From: Ruminococcus sp. AF41-9
Lineage (GTDB): Bacteria > Bacillota > Clostridia > Lachnospirales > Lachnospiraceae
Reading direction: 5' to 3'
Assembly: GCF_003477525.1 (NCBI RefSeq)
Contig: NZ_QUDO01000029.1
Coordinates: forward strand, 1-48,535
DNA: 48,535 bases
Shown: positions 1 to 7,860 of the stretch, one piece after another
How the letters are laid out: each line of letters opens with the position of its first letter
How positions within the stretch are numbered: the stretch's first letter is position 1
The notes under the pieces: model-generated
What the model was told of the DNA's origin: nothing
Database searches by the model: none
The model's input: only the letters and a program-made list of their open reading frames with translations
Position numbers and translations under genes: made by a program

Positions 1-19
1 TATCTTGGAACTTCAACAT
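1..19 (-). CDS. Start of an unidentified gene, cut by the left edge
   Basis: Only the first six codons are inside the window (M-L-K-F-Q-D). The start is chosen because an AAAGGAGG ribosome binding site sits eight bases before the ATG. An extended -10 (TGC followed by TATCCT, minus strand, about 54-62) lies upstream and the galT terminator separates this gene from galT, so it probably has its own promoter. Product unknown. Confidence 0.5.
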
Positions 20-162
20 AATGATGCCTCCTTTCGTTGTATTCCCTACAAATAGGATAGCACATTTTGTTGAAGTTTCTTTATATTTATTTTATCTAGC
101 ACAACGAGTAAAATTATATTTTACCAGATTTTTCCTGAAACCGGTAACTTTTATATTACTGT

Positions 163-193
163 AAGCAAAACGTCCCACAAAATCGTGGGACGT
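163..193 (-). terminator. Intrinsic terminator after galT
   Basis: Nine-base perfect stem (ACGTCCCAC with GTGGGACGT, 170-178 and 185-193) with a six-base loop, followed on the minus strand by TTTTGCTT. It lies 64 bases past the galT stop. Confidence 0.8.
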
Positions 194-256
194 TCCTGAC
201 ATATGTATCTTTCAGAAATACTTTTTACTCTTCTCTCTTTTCTGAAAATACGATTC

Positions 257-1747
257 TTATAACTGACTGATAAATCTCATAAATGCTTCTCTGCCTTCCG
301 CAGTGCATTTATAAACGCCGGCATCTTCCAGTACATGGACGAATACGTTGCCGACCTCTTTTCGAAGAACATCCTGAATATTGTCTTTATCAAGGTTGTC
401 ATATTTAGGAAGGAACTGTGCAGCCCATGCAGCGTGCTTTTCGATCTTCTCATTGGAGGAAATATCCTTTCCTTCCAGAATGTACTCTCCAAGCAGTTCC
501 AGCTCTTCTTTTAATCTCGCCGGAAGTACTGCAAGTCCCATAACTTCGATCAATCCGATATTTTCTTTCTTGATGTGATGATACTCTGCATGCGGGTGAT
601 ATACGCCCAGAGGATTTTCCTCTGTGGTAATGTTATTTCTCAGAGTCAGATCCAGTTCAAAGGTGTCACCGACTTTACGTGCGATCGGAGTGATCGTATT
701 GTGCGGTTCTCCGTCTGTCTCTGCGAAAACAAATGCAGCTTCATCTGTATATCCTCTCCATACTTCCAGCACATGAGTTGCCAGGTCGATCAGACGTTTC
801 TCATCTTTATGACGGATTCTCAGTACAGAAAGCGGCCATTTTACAATACCTGCCTCCACATCTTCATAACCCGGGATGATCACATGCTTCTCGATCGGCG
901 CTTTCGCCATGGCAAAGGTATAATGCCCTCCCTGGAAATGATCATGGCTCAGAATCGAACCGCCAACGATCGGAAGGTCTGCATTGGAACCAAGGAAATA
1001 ATGAGGGAATAATTTTACAAAATCAAACAGTTTGATAAATGTATTTCTCTCGATCTTCATCGGCACATGACTGCTGTTGAACACAATGCAGTGCTCGTTG
1101 TAGTATACATACGGAGAATACTGGAAGCCCCACGGACTGTCATTTACAGTGATCGGAATAATACGGTGGTTTTCTCTTGCCGGATGATTGACCCTTCCTG
1201 CATATCCCTCATTCTCCGGGCAGAGGAGACATTTCGGATAGCTGCTGGATTTCGCAAGTTTCGCTGCTGCGATCGCTTTCGGATCTTTCTCCGGTTTGGA
1301 AAGATTGATCGTGATATCTATTGTACCATATTCGCTGTCTACTGTCCATTTCTGATCCTTCTTTACACGGTAGCGACGGATATAGTCACTGTCCTGGCTG
1401 AGTTTGTAGAAGTAGTCTGTTGCTTCCTGCGGATCCTTCTCATATCTGTCCCAGAATTCCTTCTGCACCTGTGCCGGACGGGGCATCAGGCAGTTCATGA
1501 TCTTTGTATCAAAAAGGTCACGGTAAACAACGCTGTCCTCAATGATTCCTCTGCTTACTGCTTCGTCCAGAAGTCCTTTTAATACTTCTTCCAGATCAAT
1601 GTCTGTGTATTCTTCTTCCGGCTCCACATAATCGTCTTCTTTAAAAAGATCCAGAAGAAGATTGGTTGTGTAATTTTTCTCACATGCCGGTGTGAGTCCT
1701 GTTTCTATTCCGTACTGTACAAGCTTTTTGATGTTTTCGTATAACAT
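257..1747 (-). CDS. galT: UDP-glucose--hexose-1-phosphate uridylyltransferase, Firmicutes-type (class II) GalT
   Basis: Leloir pathway enzyme of the cytoplasm that swaps UMP between UDP-glucose and galactose-1-phosphate. The 496-residue length fits the long Firmicutes class rather than the roughly 350-residue E. coli type. Visible landmarks are the CxxC pair in KCLLCPENEGYAGR (about residues 175-190), the substrate loop NDSPWGFQYSPY, the core HDHFQGG near residue 268, and YHPHAEYHHIKKENIGLIEVMG toward the C-terminus. The start is supported by GGAGGGG seven to ten bases upstream. It is a single-gene unit with its own promoter (1827-1855) and terminator (163-193); no galK or galE is adjacent inside the window, though the cut gene at the left edge could be one. 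A GH36 alpha-galactosidase at 28-30 kb could supply galactose. Confidence 0.95.
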   Translation of the reverse strand: MLYENIKKLVQYGIETGLTPACEKNYTTNLLLDLFKEDDYVEPEEEYTDIDLEEVLKGLLDEAVSRGIIEDSVVYRDLFDTKIMNCLMPRPAQVQKEFWDRYEKDPQEATDYFYKLSQDSDYIRRYRVKKDQKWTVDSEYGTIDITINLSKPEKDPKAIAAAKLAKSSSYPKCLLCPENEGYAGRVNHPARENHRIIPITVNDSPWGFQYSPYVYYNEHCIVFNSSHVPMKIERNTFIKLFDFVKLFPHYFLGSNADLPIVGGSILSHDHFQGGHYTFAMAKAPIEKHVIIPGYEDVEAGIVKWPLSVLRIRHKDEKRLIDLATHVLEVWRGYTDEAAFVFAETDGEPHNTITPIARKVGDTFELDLTLRNNITTEENPLGVYHPHAEYHHIKKENIGLIEVMGLAVLPARLKEELELLGEYILEGKDISSNEKIEKHAAWAAQFLPKYDNLDKDNIQDVLRKEVGNVFVHVLEDAGVYKCTAEGREAFMRFISQL

Positions 1748-1774
1748 TGATATTCCCCTCCGTTTCTCTTTCCT

Positions 1775-1814
1775 GTACGTTTGGATCCTGTATATCCACC
1801 GGATTTAAACGTAC
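1775..1814. promoter_or_regulatory. Inverted repeat in the galT leader
   Basis: Perfect eight-base arms GTACGTTT (1775-1782) and AAACGTAC (1807-1814) separated by 24 bases. It begins just after the expected transcription start of galT and ends about 28 bases before the start codon, so it could be an operator or an RNA hairpin. No matching regulator is encoded next to galT. Confidence 0.45.
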
Positions 1815-1826
1815 GCTGTCCTTTTA

Positions 1827-1855
1827 AGGATACTGAAATCTCACTTTCTTGTAAA
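1827..1855 (-). promoter_or_regulatory. galT promoter
   Basis: TTTACA (minus strand, 1855-1850), 17-base spacer, TATCCT (1832-1827). This gives a leader of about 70 bases. Confidence 0.65.
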
Positions 1856-1932
1856 GAACCAATTGCACAATTTTTTTCTGTAATAATTGACAGATTGTTA
1901 ATTACCGGTTCCATATTACTTTTCAGCAAATT

Positions 1933-4395
1933 CTATTTCTCGACAGCCGCTGCTTTCTCAATATAAGTAAGAAAGATATTACCTGCTTTTTCAAACAGGT
2001 CTGTACTGTCATTCATTCCGTATGGATAGGTTTCGCCTTTCGCAGGATCATATAAATAAGTATTGTATTCATCATATCCTACGATCACTACACTGGTGTT
2101 GTCTCCTGTCTTTGCGATTACCGGACGCTGTGCGCTGACTTCATATAATACACTGTCCAGACTGCATCCGGAAAGATCCAGAACTGTTCCCACTTTTTTC
2201 AGGTTCTTTTTCAGGGCAGAAACATCCAGCGTTCCCTGAAGTACAATATCCGGAATATCAACTGTATCAAGCTGTATCTGCGTTTTCTTATTGCCTCGCT
2301 CCCACACATACTGCTGTGCACGGTTTAATACTACGCCGCCCTGTTTATCTGCACGAATGACGGCCTTCGCCGGATCACTGTAGGTACTGTCAAAACCGCC
2401 TTTTGCATAGACATAATACGTGGACTCCTGCGGAATCTGTGTATCCAGGCTAATATCGCTCTCTTTACTGCTGCTTACCTTCGCATACAGTGCAAGAGGT
2501 GTATCTGTTTCCGCATTCACTCCAAGGGCAAGCCTTACTCTGACTCCTGTTCTGGAGGCAGATACCAGTTCTACCTGAACAGTATTTGCCGCTGCGTTTT
2601 TATTGTTCATAATGTTATCTTTCTTCTGAGCAATATATTCGGAATCACCGGATTTTGCAGAAAGTTCAAACTCGATCAGTGTGCTTCCCACAGTAATGTC
2701 AGTAATATAAAGTCCTTCTTTATGGTATTCTTTTTTGCTATTTCCCTCAAAGTCTTCGATGCGAAGTGTGGAGATTCCCTCCGTTTTATGACCGTTGACA
2801 TCTGTCAGAATATCCGCTTTATTCAAAATTCCATAGATCAGATCCTCATTCATAAATCCAAGAGCACGAAGCCTCTGTCCTTTTTCAGGAGTGATCACAC
2901 GCATCTCACCTGTGTCAAAATCAATCTCCTTAATGCTGCCTTTATCGTCCCCGTCCGCAGAAACCAGCCATGCCGCATAATTGTTATTGTCAGAAGCAAC
3001 AAAATTAGAATTTTTGATTCCCTCTTCCAGAATCTCGTAAGAATTTTCCTCAATGTTGACCTTATAAAGATTCTGCGCAAACAGAAGGAAAAGTTCATTG
3101 CTACTGTTTACATAGGATAATTTTCCGAGATCTCTTTTCAGAAATTCATAAGACTCTGAAATCGGAATAAACACTTTCTCTTCGATTGCATTTTTGTCAT
3201 GATTATAATGATAAGCACCGATTCCCTGATATCCTTCATGTGTTCCACGGTTCATATATCCGTAGACAACAAAATCAATATCTCCTTCTTCGCTGACACG
3301 TATGATCTTGATGTCATGCTGTACTCTGGAATCACGGAAATCGCCGTTCTCTGTCTTGCGGAAGCTGAATACCTGTGTCACTTTTCCATCTCCCGGGGAA
3401 TAAGACCACAGATCTCCCTGCTGAACAAAGACAACGATCGAAGCATCGTCATTTGTCATATATTCTACATTTTTGTCCCGGATGCCAAGGATCAGACCAT
3501 CATTTTCAAACATCGGAAGTTCCGGATCAAATACCTGATTTGCAGAGCGCTGGAAATCCAGAAGAAAAACTCTCGAATCATATCTCATTCTGTAAAATTC
3601 TTTTACATCATAAATCTCCAGCTGTCCCTGATCATTCTGCGAAGAAATCTGATATTCCAGTGTGATGCTGGCTGTGGTTTCATTGATATCGTTGATCACC
3701 GGAACGCCTTCTCTGTAAAGCTCCGGCTTCAGAGTTCCCCAGCTTATTTCGCTTAAAGTAGAATTCAGCGTAATGCCTGAATAGTTTGTCGCTGCTCCGT
3801 TATTATCTGGTTCCAGATAAGTCGCAAGTGCATCTGCTGCTTCTTTATCCATGGATGCCTGCGCAAAATATTCCACAAAGGAAGCATATTCTGACACATT
3901 GGTCTGTGATCTGGAAACGATTCTGGTATAGTAATAGGCAGTTTTTCCGCCTGTCTCCAGAGAAATCTGCATGGAATATTCCTGATTCATTCTCAGGTCA
4001 CTGCTGATTTCCACCTGTGTGCGCAGATATTGTTCATCTGTTTCCAGATTTTTGATTTTTTTGTTCTCCAGAACTTTACTGCCGTCCGAAGTGCGGATCT
4101 CATAAGAAAAACTGCTCACCTCTGCATCATAGGGATTGATGACAAAAGAAAGTGTTTTCGAGGTATCCAGCGGAGTCACACTGTCTCTGGTAAAATCAGC
4201 CTGCATTGGCTGTGCATATCCATACATACGGTTTACCAGGGTTCCGTTCATGTCGATCATGACTTCCGGAAGTGTAGCTTCATTCAGATCCGAACGGTCA
4301 TCTGTGGACTGACTGTTCAGCAGTAAAGCGGTTACCGTCACGCCTGCTGCAAAAATAAAAAATAAGATCAGTATCTTTGCCAGCACCTTTTTCAT
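1933..4395 (-). CDS. Membrane-anchored extracytoplasmic protein with a degenerate C39-like C-terminal domain
   Basis: A basic N-terminus and one hydrophobic segment (about residues 4-27) anchor an otherwise soluble 820-residue protein, predicted to lie outside the membrane. The middle alternates short beta-rich stretches and aromatic WSYSPGDGKV-type turns, suggestive of a beta-propeller, but I recognise no named family there. The last 80 residues (LDLSGCSLDSVL, then VVIVGYDEYNTYLYDPAKGETYPY) resemble the second half of papain-like C39_2 domains, whose active His normally precedes the VVGYD strand. Here that position reads DNTSVVIVGYD, so the catalytic His seems to be missing and the domain may bind rather than cut. 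The start ATG overlaps the stop of the upstream methyltransferase gene by four bases (ATGA), so the two are translationally coupled. Function unknown. Confidence 0.8.
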   Translation of the reverse strand: MKKVLAKILILFFIFAAGVTVTALLLNSQSTDDRSDLNEATLPEVMIDMNGTLVNRMYGYAQPMQADFTRDSVTPLDTSKTLSFVINPYDAEVSSFSYEIRTSDGSKVLENKKIKNLETDEQYLRTQVEISSDLRMNQEYSMQISLETGGKTAYYYTRIVSRSQTNVSEYASFVEYFAQASMDKEAADALATYLEPDNNGAATNYSGITLNSTLSEISWGTLKPELYREGVPVINDINETTASITLEYQISSQNDQGQLEIYDVKEFYRMRYDSRVFLLDFQRSANQVFDPELPMFENDGLILGIRDKNVEYMTNDDASIVVFVQQGDLWSYSPGDGKVTQVFSFRKTENGDFRDSRVQHDIKIIRVSEEGDIDFVVYGYMNRGTHEGYQGIGAYHYNHDKNAIEEKVFIPISESYEFLKRDLGKLSYVNSSNELFLLFAQNLYKVNIEENSYEILEEGIKNSNFVASDNNNYAAWLVSADGDDKGSIKEIDFDTGEMRVITPEKGQRLRALGFMNEDLIYGILNKADILTDVNGHKTEGISTLRIEDFEGNSKKEYHKEGLYITDITVGSTLIEFELSAKSGDSEYIAQKKDNIMNNKNAAANTVQVELVSASRTGVRVRLALGVNAETDTPLALYAKVSSSKESDISLDTQIPQESTYYVYAKGGFDSTYSDPAKAVIRADKQGGVVLNRAQQYVWERGNKKTQIQLDTVDIPDIVLQGTLDVSALKKNLKKVGTVLDLSGCSLDSVLYEVSAQRPVIAKTGDNTSVVIVGYDEYNTYLYDPAKGETYPYGMNDSTDLFEKAGNIFLTYIEKAAAVEK

Positions 4396-5573
4396 AGCGT
4401 TCCCCCTTTATCTGATTCCGGATAGAGGAGCTGCTCCAGAGTTGGGTGAATGTTCAGTTCTTTTATCATCTCATCCAGTCTGGTTGTCTTTGCTGTATTC
4501 TCTGCCTGGGCAGTTTTTCCCTTTTTAACAGCACGGATCAGCAGATTCTTCGGGGTATGCTCCATATCGATAAATTCCAGAATCTGTGTCTCATACCCCT
4601 TACTTTCCAGCAGGTTCGCACGGACTGCATCCGTGATCAGTGCTGACATTCGTTCTTTCAGGATTCCATAATGAAGCACCGGTTCCAGTAATTCATTTCT
4701 GATCTGTTTATTAACCTCATGCTGGCAGCATGGCACAGAAAGGATCACCTGCGCTCCCCATTCTACGGCCTTCGCCAGAGCAAAATCTGTAGCTGTATCG
4801 CAGGCATGAAGAGTCACTACCATGTCTACAGCGGAAACTCCTTCATAATCTGCAATATCGCCCTGATAGAAATGAAGCTTTTCATATCCATACTTTCGCG
4901 CCAGTCCGTTACATTTCTCGATTACATCTGTTTTCAGATCAAGACCGATGATATTTACATCATAGCCTTTTAATTCTTTCAGATAATAATACATGGCAAA
5001 GGTCAGATAACTTTTGCCGCATCCAAAATCAAGGATTGTTACCTCCCTGTCTTTCGCCAGCCTTGGAAGGATATCTTCGATAAACTCCAGAAATCGGTTG
5101 ATCTGGCGGAATTTATCATATCTGGAAGTAATGATCTTCCCTTTTTCCGTCATAACTCCAAGGTCTGTAAGGAACGGAACCGGGATTCCTTCCTTTAAAA
5201 TATACTGCTTCACACGATTGTGAGCCTGAATCTGCACATTTTCTCTGACCGCGTGGTGTTTCTCTTTAATGGTCATTTTGCCTTTTTTGCTCACAAGAAC
5301 CACACCGTCCATCAGCGCGCCCTGGCACTGAAGCTGTCCAAAATTTCCGGAAAGCTCAGCCTCCAGATATGCCAGCATCTGCTCCCGGTCATAATTTTTA
5401 TGAAAGACCTTCGTTCCCTCCAGAGCAGATGCCTGATAGCAGATCTGGTCTTTCAGCTTAACCGGACGGATTTTTACTTTTGATGGTCCGTCGGCTTTTC
5501 TGCCTGCACTGAGAACAGCCTGTATCAGATTCTCATTGATCTGTTCTTCTAAATATTCTTTTAAATTTTTCAT
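4392..5573 (-). CDS. Class I SAM-dependent methyltransferase, Methyltransf_32-like
   Basis: A Rossmann methyltransferase follows an N-terminal region of about 150 residues. The SAM loop is TILDFGCGKSYLTF (about residues 177-190), the acidic strand end is IIGLDLKTDV, and the motif IV region is VDMVVTLHACDTATD. SVPCCQHEVNKQI (about residue 280) matches the PCCxHE signature of the METTL25/GSTCD-like family, whose substrates are poorly known; RNA or protein methylation is only a guess. No good ribosome binding site precedes the ATG (the upstream run is A-rich), so the start is less sure. It is the first gene of a two-gene unit with the anchored protein. A hairpin with GCGGATA/TATCCGC arms and a CTTT loop lies in the leader near 5610-5630. 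Confidence 0.8.
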   Translation of the reverse strand: MKNLKEYLEEQINENLIQAVLSAGRKADGPSKVKIRPVKLKDQICYQASALEGTKVFHKNYDREQMLAYLEAELSGNFGQLQCQGALMDGVVLVSKKGKMTIKEKHHAVRENVQIQAHNRVKQYILKEGIPVPFLTDLGVMTEKGKIITSRYDKFRQINRFLEFIEDILPRLAKDREVTILDFGCGKSYLTFAMYYYLKELKGYDVNIIGLDLKTDVIEKCNGLARKYGYEKLHFYQGDIADYEGVSAVDMVVTLHACDTATDFALAKAVEWGAQVILSVPCCQHEVNKQIRNELLEPVLHYGILKERMSALITDAVRANLLESKGYETQILEFIDMEHTPKNLLIRAVKKGKTAQAENTAKTTRLDEMIKELNIHPTLEQLLYPESDKGGTL

Positions 5574-5678
5574 GTTTTTCTTTTATTCTATTCTATCTAT
5601 CTCATTAAGCGGATAAAAGTATCCGCATACCTGTTTTATTGATTCTTAGTAACAATTCAGCAGTCTGCTGTGAATATT

Positions 5679-6065
5679 CTACCAGCGGCCATGACCGCCA
5701 AAACAGCTTCTGCATCGTTTTCTGCGGCAGCGTCTCCGGGAAATCTCCTGACACAGCATTACCTGCACCAGTTCATCCAGAAAACCGCCCGGAGCTGACT
5801 GTCCGGTCATTTCCGGTTCTATGCTCTCTTTAATCTTGCTGCACAGATGGTAAAACATATATTTATCCGGATATTCGTCATAAAGCCTGCTGCCTTCATA
5901 ATCCAGATGATCACATTCTTCTTCCACTCTCTCCTGTATCTGCTGTACGGTTATCGGATAGTAGGATTTCATCAGCTCAAATTCCTGCTCCTGCATCCTT
6001 TCTCCTTCATATAACATAGGATTGGCATATGTGGCGTAAAACGGAAAATAATGTTCAAAATACAT
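5679..6065 (-). CDS. Small conserved Lachnospiraceae protein, hypothetical
   Basis: 128 residues, cytoplasmic, no signal or membrane segment. It opens with aromatic-rich MYFEHYFPFYATYANP, has an acidic middle (VEEECDHLDYEGSRLYDEYPDKYMF) and ends in an Arg/Cys cluster (RRRCRRKRCRSCFGGHGRW) that could bind nucleic acid or metal. I chose the ATG at 6065 because AGGA sits seven bases upstream; the ATG at 6080 has its GAAGGA directly abutting it. It lies between mtnN and the methyltransferase on the same strand. Proteins of this shape recur in this family of bacteria in my memory, but I cannot give a function. Confidence 0.65.
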   Translation of the reverse strand: MYFEHYFPFYATYANPMLYEGERMQEQEFELMKSYYPITVQQIQERVEEECDHLDYEGSRLYDEYPDKYMFYHLCSKIKESIEPEMTGQSAPGGFLDELVQVMLCQEISRRRCRRKRCRSCFGGHGRW

Positions 6066-6152
6066 ATCGAAATCCTGCATTCCTTCTGATAGTCTATTCC
6101 AGTATATGCTTCCGGTTTCAATACGGTTACCTGCACAAATCTTTTTACAGTG

Positions 6153-6177
6153 TAACTGTTCAGTCCCTTCACAGTTC
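6153..6177. repeat. Repeat family C copy 1 (TAACTGTTCAGT...ACAGTT)
   Basis: A 25-base near-palindrome that differs at only a few positions from the one at 31477-31501. It lies between mtnN and the downstream small gene. Confidence 0.5.
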
Positions 6178-6205
6178 CGAAGCAGCAGACTGTCGAATAA
6201 TTACT

Positions 6206-6904
6206 TTACAGTTTCTGAATCATTCCAAGTGTTAATTTTACGCTGTGCTCAATGGCAGCCATCTCAAATTCCGCATAGTCCATATTTGCACTTCCGTCTG
6301 CCTTATCGGAAATCGCACGTACAACCAGGAATGGGATTCCATTTAAGTATGCAGCCTGTCCGATGGCAGCACCTTCCATTTCTGTTGCATATCCTGCAAA
6401 TTCTGAAACAATGGCATCTTTTACACCTTTGTCAGAGATAAACTGGTCACCGGAGCAGATTCTTCCTTCAAATACACTGATTTCCGGGTTTACTTCTTTA
6501 CATACTTCTGCAGCTAATTTACGAAGTTTCTCATCTGCCGGGAAAGAAAATTCTTCCATCTGCGGGATCTGTCCTTTCGGATATCCAAAACCTGTAGCAT
6601 CCATATCATGATGAAGAACATCTGTAGAAAGAACAATATCTCCAATATTTACATCATTATTCAGACTTCCTGCGATGCCTGTGTTGATCACCGCTTCCAC
6701 ACCAAATACATCTGCCAGAATCTGTGTGCAGATTCCTGCATTTACCTTACCGATTCCGGAACGTACAACAACAACTTTCTTTCCCTCTAAAGTTCCTTCA
6801 TAGAAATCCATAGATGCCTTTTTTGTGATCTGCACATCCTGCATTTTTTCTTTAATTCTCGCTACTTCCTGCTCCATTGCTCCGATAATTCCGATACACT
6901 TCAT
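6206..6904 (-). CDS. mtnN: 5'-methylthioadenosine/S-adenosylhomocysteine nucleosidase
   Basis: Cleaves adenine from MTA and SAH in the methionine salvage and activated-methyl cycles. The 232-residue length matches the family. Visible: the N-terminal strand IGIIGAMEQEV with the catalytic Glu, the ribose/phosphate region GIGKVNA, GIAGSL, the adenosine-binding EMEGAAIGQ (about residue 173) and the catalytic Asp in AISDKADGSA (about residue 198, matching D197 of the E. coli enzyme). An in-frame extension to 6982 is open, but the ATG at 6904 has GAGGTG seven bases upstream and gives the usual N-terminus. An extended -10 promoter lies about 130 bases upstream. Confidence 0.95.
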   Translation of the reverse strand: MKCIGIIGAMEQEVARIKEKMQDVQITKKASMDFYEGTLEGKKVVVVRSGIGKVNAGICTQILADVFGVEAVINTGIAGSLNNDVNIGDIVLSTDVLHHDMDATGFGYPKGQIPQMEEFSFPADEKLRKLAAEVCKEVNPEISVFEGRICSGDQFISDKGVKDAIVSEFAGYATEMEGAAIGQAAYLNGIPFLVVRAISDKADGSANMDYAEFEMAAIEHSVKLTLGMIQKL

Positions 6905-6989
6905 ATTTAAACACCTCGTCTTTGATTGATTGTAATTTATAGTTGATACTGCCTGTGCTGAAGACAGTAATTGCATTTCCATACATACG

Positions 6990-7016
6990 GTTACTGAGAA
7001 CGGAGTAAACAGTAAC
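6990..7016. promoter_or_regulatory. Inverted repeat in the mtnN leader
   Basis: Seven-base arms GTTACTG (6990-6996) and CAGTAAC (7010-7016) lie in the roughly 120-base leader between promoter and start. Operator or RNA hairpin cannot be distinguished. Confidence 0.35.
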
Positions 7017-7031
7017 TACATACGCGTACTT

Positions 7032-7060
7032 ATTATAGCAAATCTTTTATTTATATGGAA
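7032..7060 (-). promoter_or_regulatory. mtnN promoter (extended -10)
   Basis: Minus strand TTTGC followed by TATAAT (7037-7032), an extended -10. The -35 position is only weakly matched (TTCCAT). Confidence 0.55.
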
Positions 7061-7063
7061 ACT

Positions 7064-7198
7064 TTTTTTCGATTCTGTTATAATAATCTTTCAGGTTGTT
7101 GTTTTTTCACCTCTTACCTGCGAAGTGTATTGCCAGAAGCAGAGGAATCAGTAACTTTTTTCGAGATGTGATTTAACAGTTTACCTGATCTGCAAAAT
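7064..7198. other. Intergenic, nothing recognised
   Basis: AT-rich spacer between the mtnN promoter and repeat copy A1. No ribosome binding site with an open frame, hairpin terminator or RNA motif was seen. Confidence 0.5.
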
Positions 7199-7363
7199 AT
7201 TATAGCAATCCTCGTAAATAATGCATTTAAGACAGTTCAGCAGAGGGTGAAAGACAAGGAAGATATCTGCAGGCGTGCTGACGCACGGCAAAGATATCTG
7301 ACGCAGGATTTCACCCTCTGATGGACTGGATTAAGATGCGTTATTTTAGAGGATCGCTATAAT
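7199..7363 (+). repeat. Repeat family A, copy A1 (MITE-like hairpin element)
   Basis: 165 bases with imperfect 28-base terminal inverted repeats, ATTATAGCAATCC... and ...GGATCGCTATAAT. The inner part also folds back: AGATATCTGC and GCGTGC face GCACGGC and AGATATCT around a TGAC loop. It is almost identical to the reverse complement of copy A2. Its right end sits 15 bases before the ribosome binding site of the TSCPD gene. Confidence 0.85.
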
Positions 7364-7394
7364 GATATCTCAGAATTACAGGAGGATAAGTGTT

Positions 7395-7640
7395 ATGACA
7401 TACAAGACTAAAGGCGTATGCGCCCGTGAAATCGAATTTGAAGTAGACGAAAATCATAAAGTTCATAATGTGCAGTTCGTAGGAGGATGCAGCGGAAATA
7501 CTCAGGGAATTGCCTGTCTCGTAGAAGGTATGGACGCTGAAGAAGTGATCAAACGTCTGAAAGGAGTCAAATGCGGCTTCAAAAATACTTCATGTCCGGA
7601 TCAGCTTTCTATTGCACTGGAGGAAGCACTGAACAAATAA
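7395..7640 (+). CDS. TSCPD domain protein, TIGR03905 type
   Basis: 81-residue cytoplasmic protein with four Cys residues in pattern: GVCAREIEFEVDE, FVGGCSGNTQGIACLVEGM, VKCGFKNTSCPDQLS. The TSCPD signature is also found in vitamin-B12-dependent ribonucleotide reductases and in small standalone proteins of uncertain role, probably metal binding. The ATG at 7395 is used because AGGAGG lies about nine bases upstream; the open frame back to 7362 runs into repeat copy A1. A strong hairpin terminator follows, so this is a single-gene unit. Confidence 0.85.
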   Translation: MTYKTKGVCAREIEFEVDENHKVHNVQFVGGCSGNTQGIACLVEGMDAEEVIKRLKGVKCGFKNTSCPDQLSIALEEALNK

Positions 7641-7695
7641 GCAGTTATTGCTTATGAGCATCATTTGATTTCTGACAAAAGTTTACTGAATATTG

Positions 7696-7747
7696 AACAG
7701 GTGGAATCCACAGTTATTCATATGCTGTAGATTCCACCTGTTTTATA
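7696..7747 (+). terminator. Terminator after the TSCPD gene
   Basis: Thirteen-base perfect stem (7696-7708 with 7730-7742, arms AACAGGTGGAATC / GATTCCACCTGTT) followed by TTTTAT. Confidence 0.85.
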
Positions 7748-7860
7748 TTACTATTTTGTATTATTAGTCCACATTACTGTTTCGTGTTGCTGTTTCATAT
7801 CACAACCTTATATTATTGTTTTTACATTACTGTTTTACACTATTTTATATTATCATTTTT
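7741..7860. repeat. Degenerate 13-bp tandem repeat
   Basis: The spacer between the two convergent genes parses into about nine units near TTTTATATTACTA, TTTTGTATTATTA, GTCCACATTACTG, TTTCGTGTTGCTG and so on, mostly 13 bases long. It ends at the MBL gene stop. Confidence 0.6.

Noticed and set aside
1705..1929. 74-codon frame in the galT leader
   Set aside because: It covers the galT promoter and leader and has no ribosome binding site.
5972..6172. 66-codon minus-strand frame overlapping the small conserved protein
   Set aside because: Runs through the repeat family C region and has no ribosome binding site.
7199..7363. Family A read as a CRISPR or IS end
   Set aside because: Copies are far apart with no spacer array, and no transposase frame is inside or beside them.
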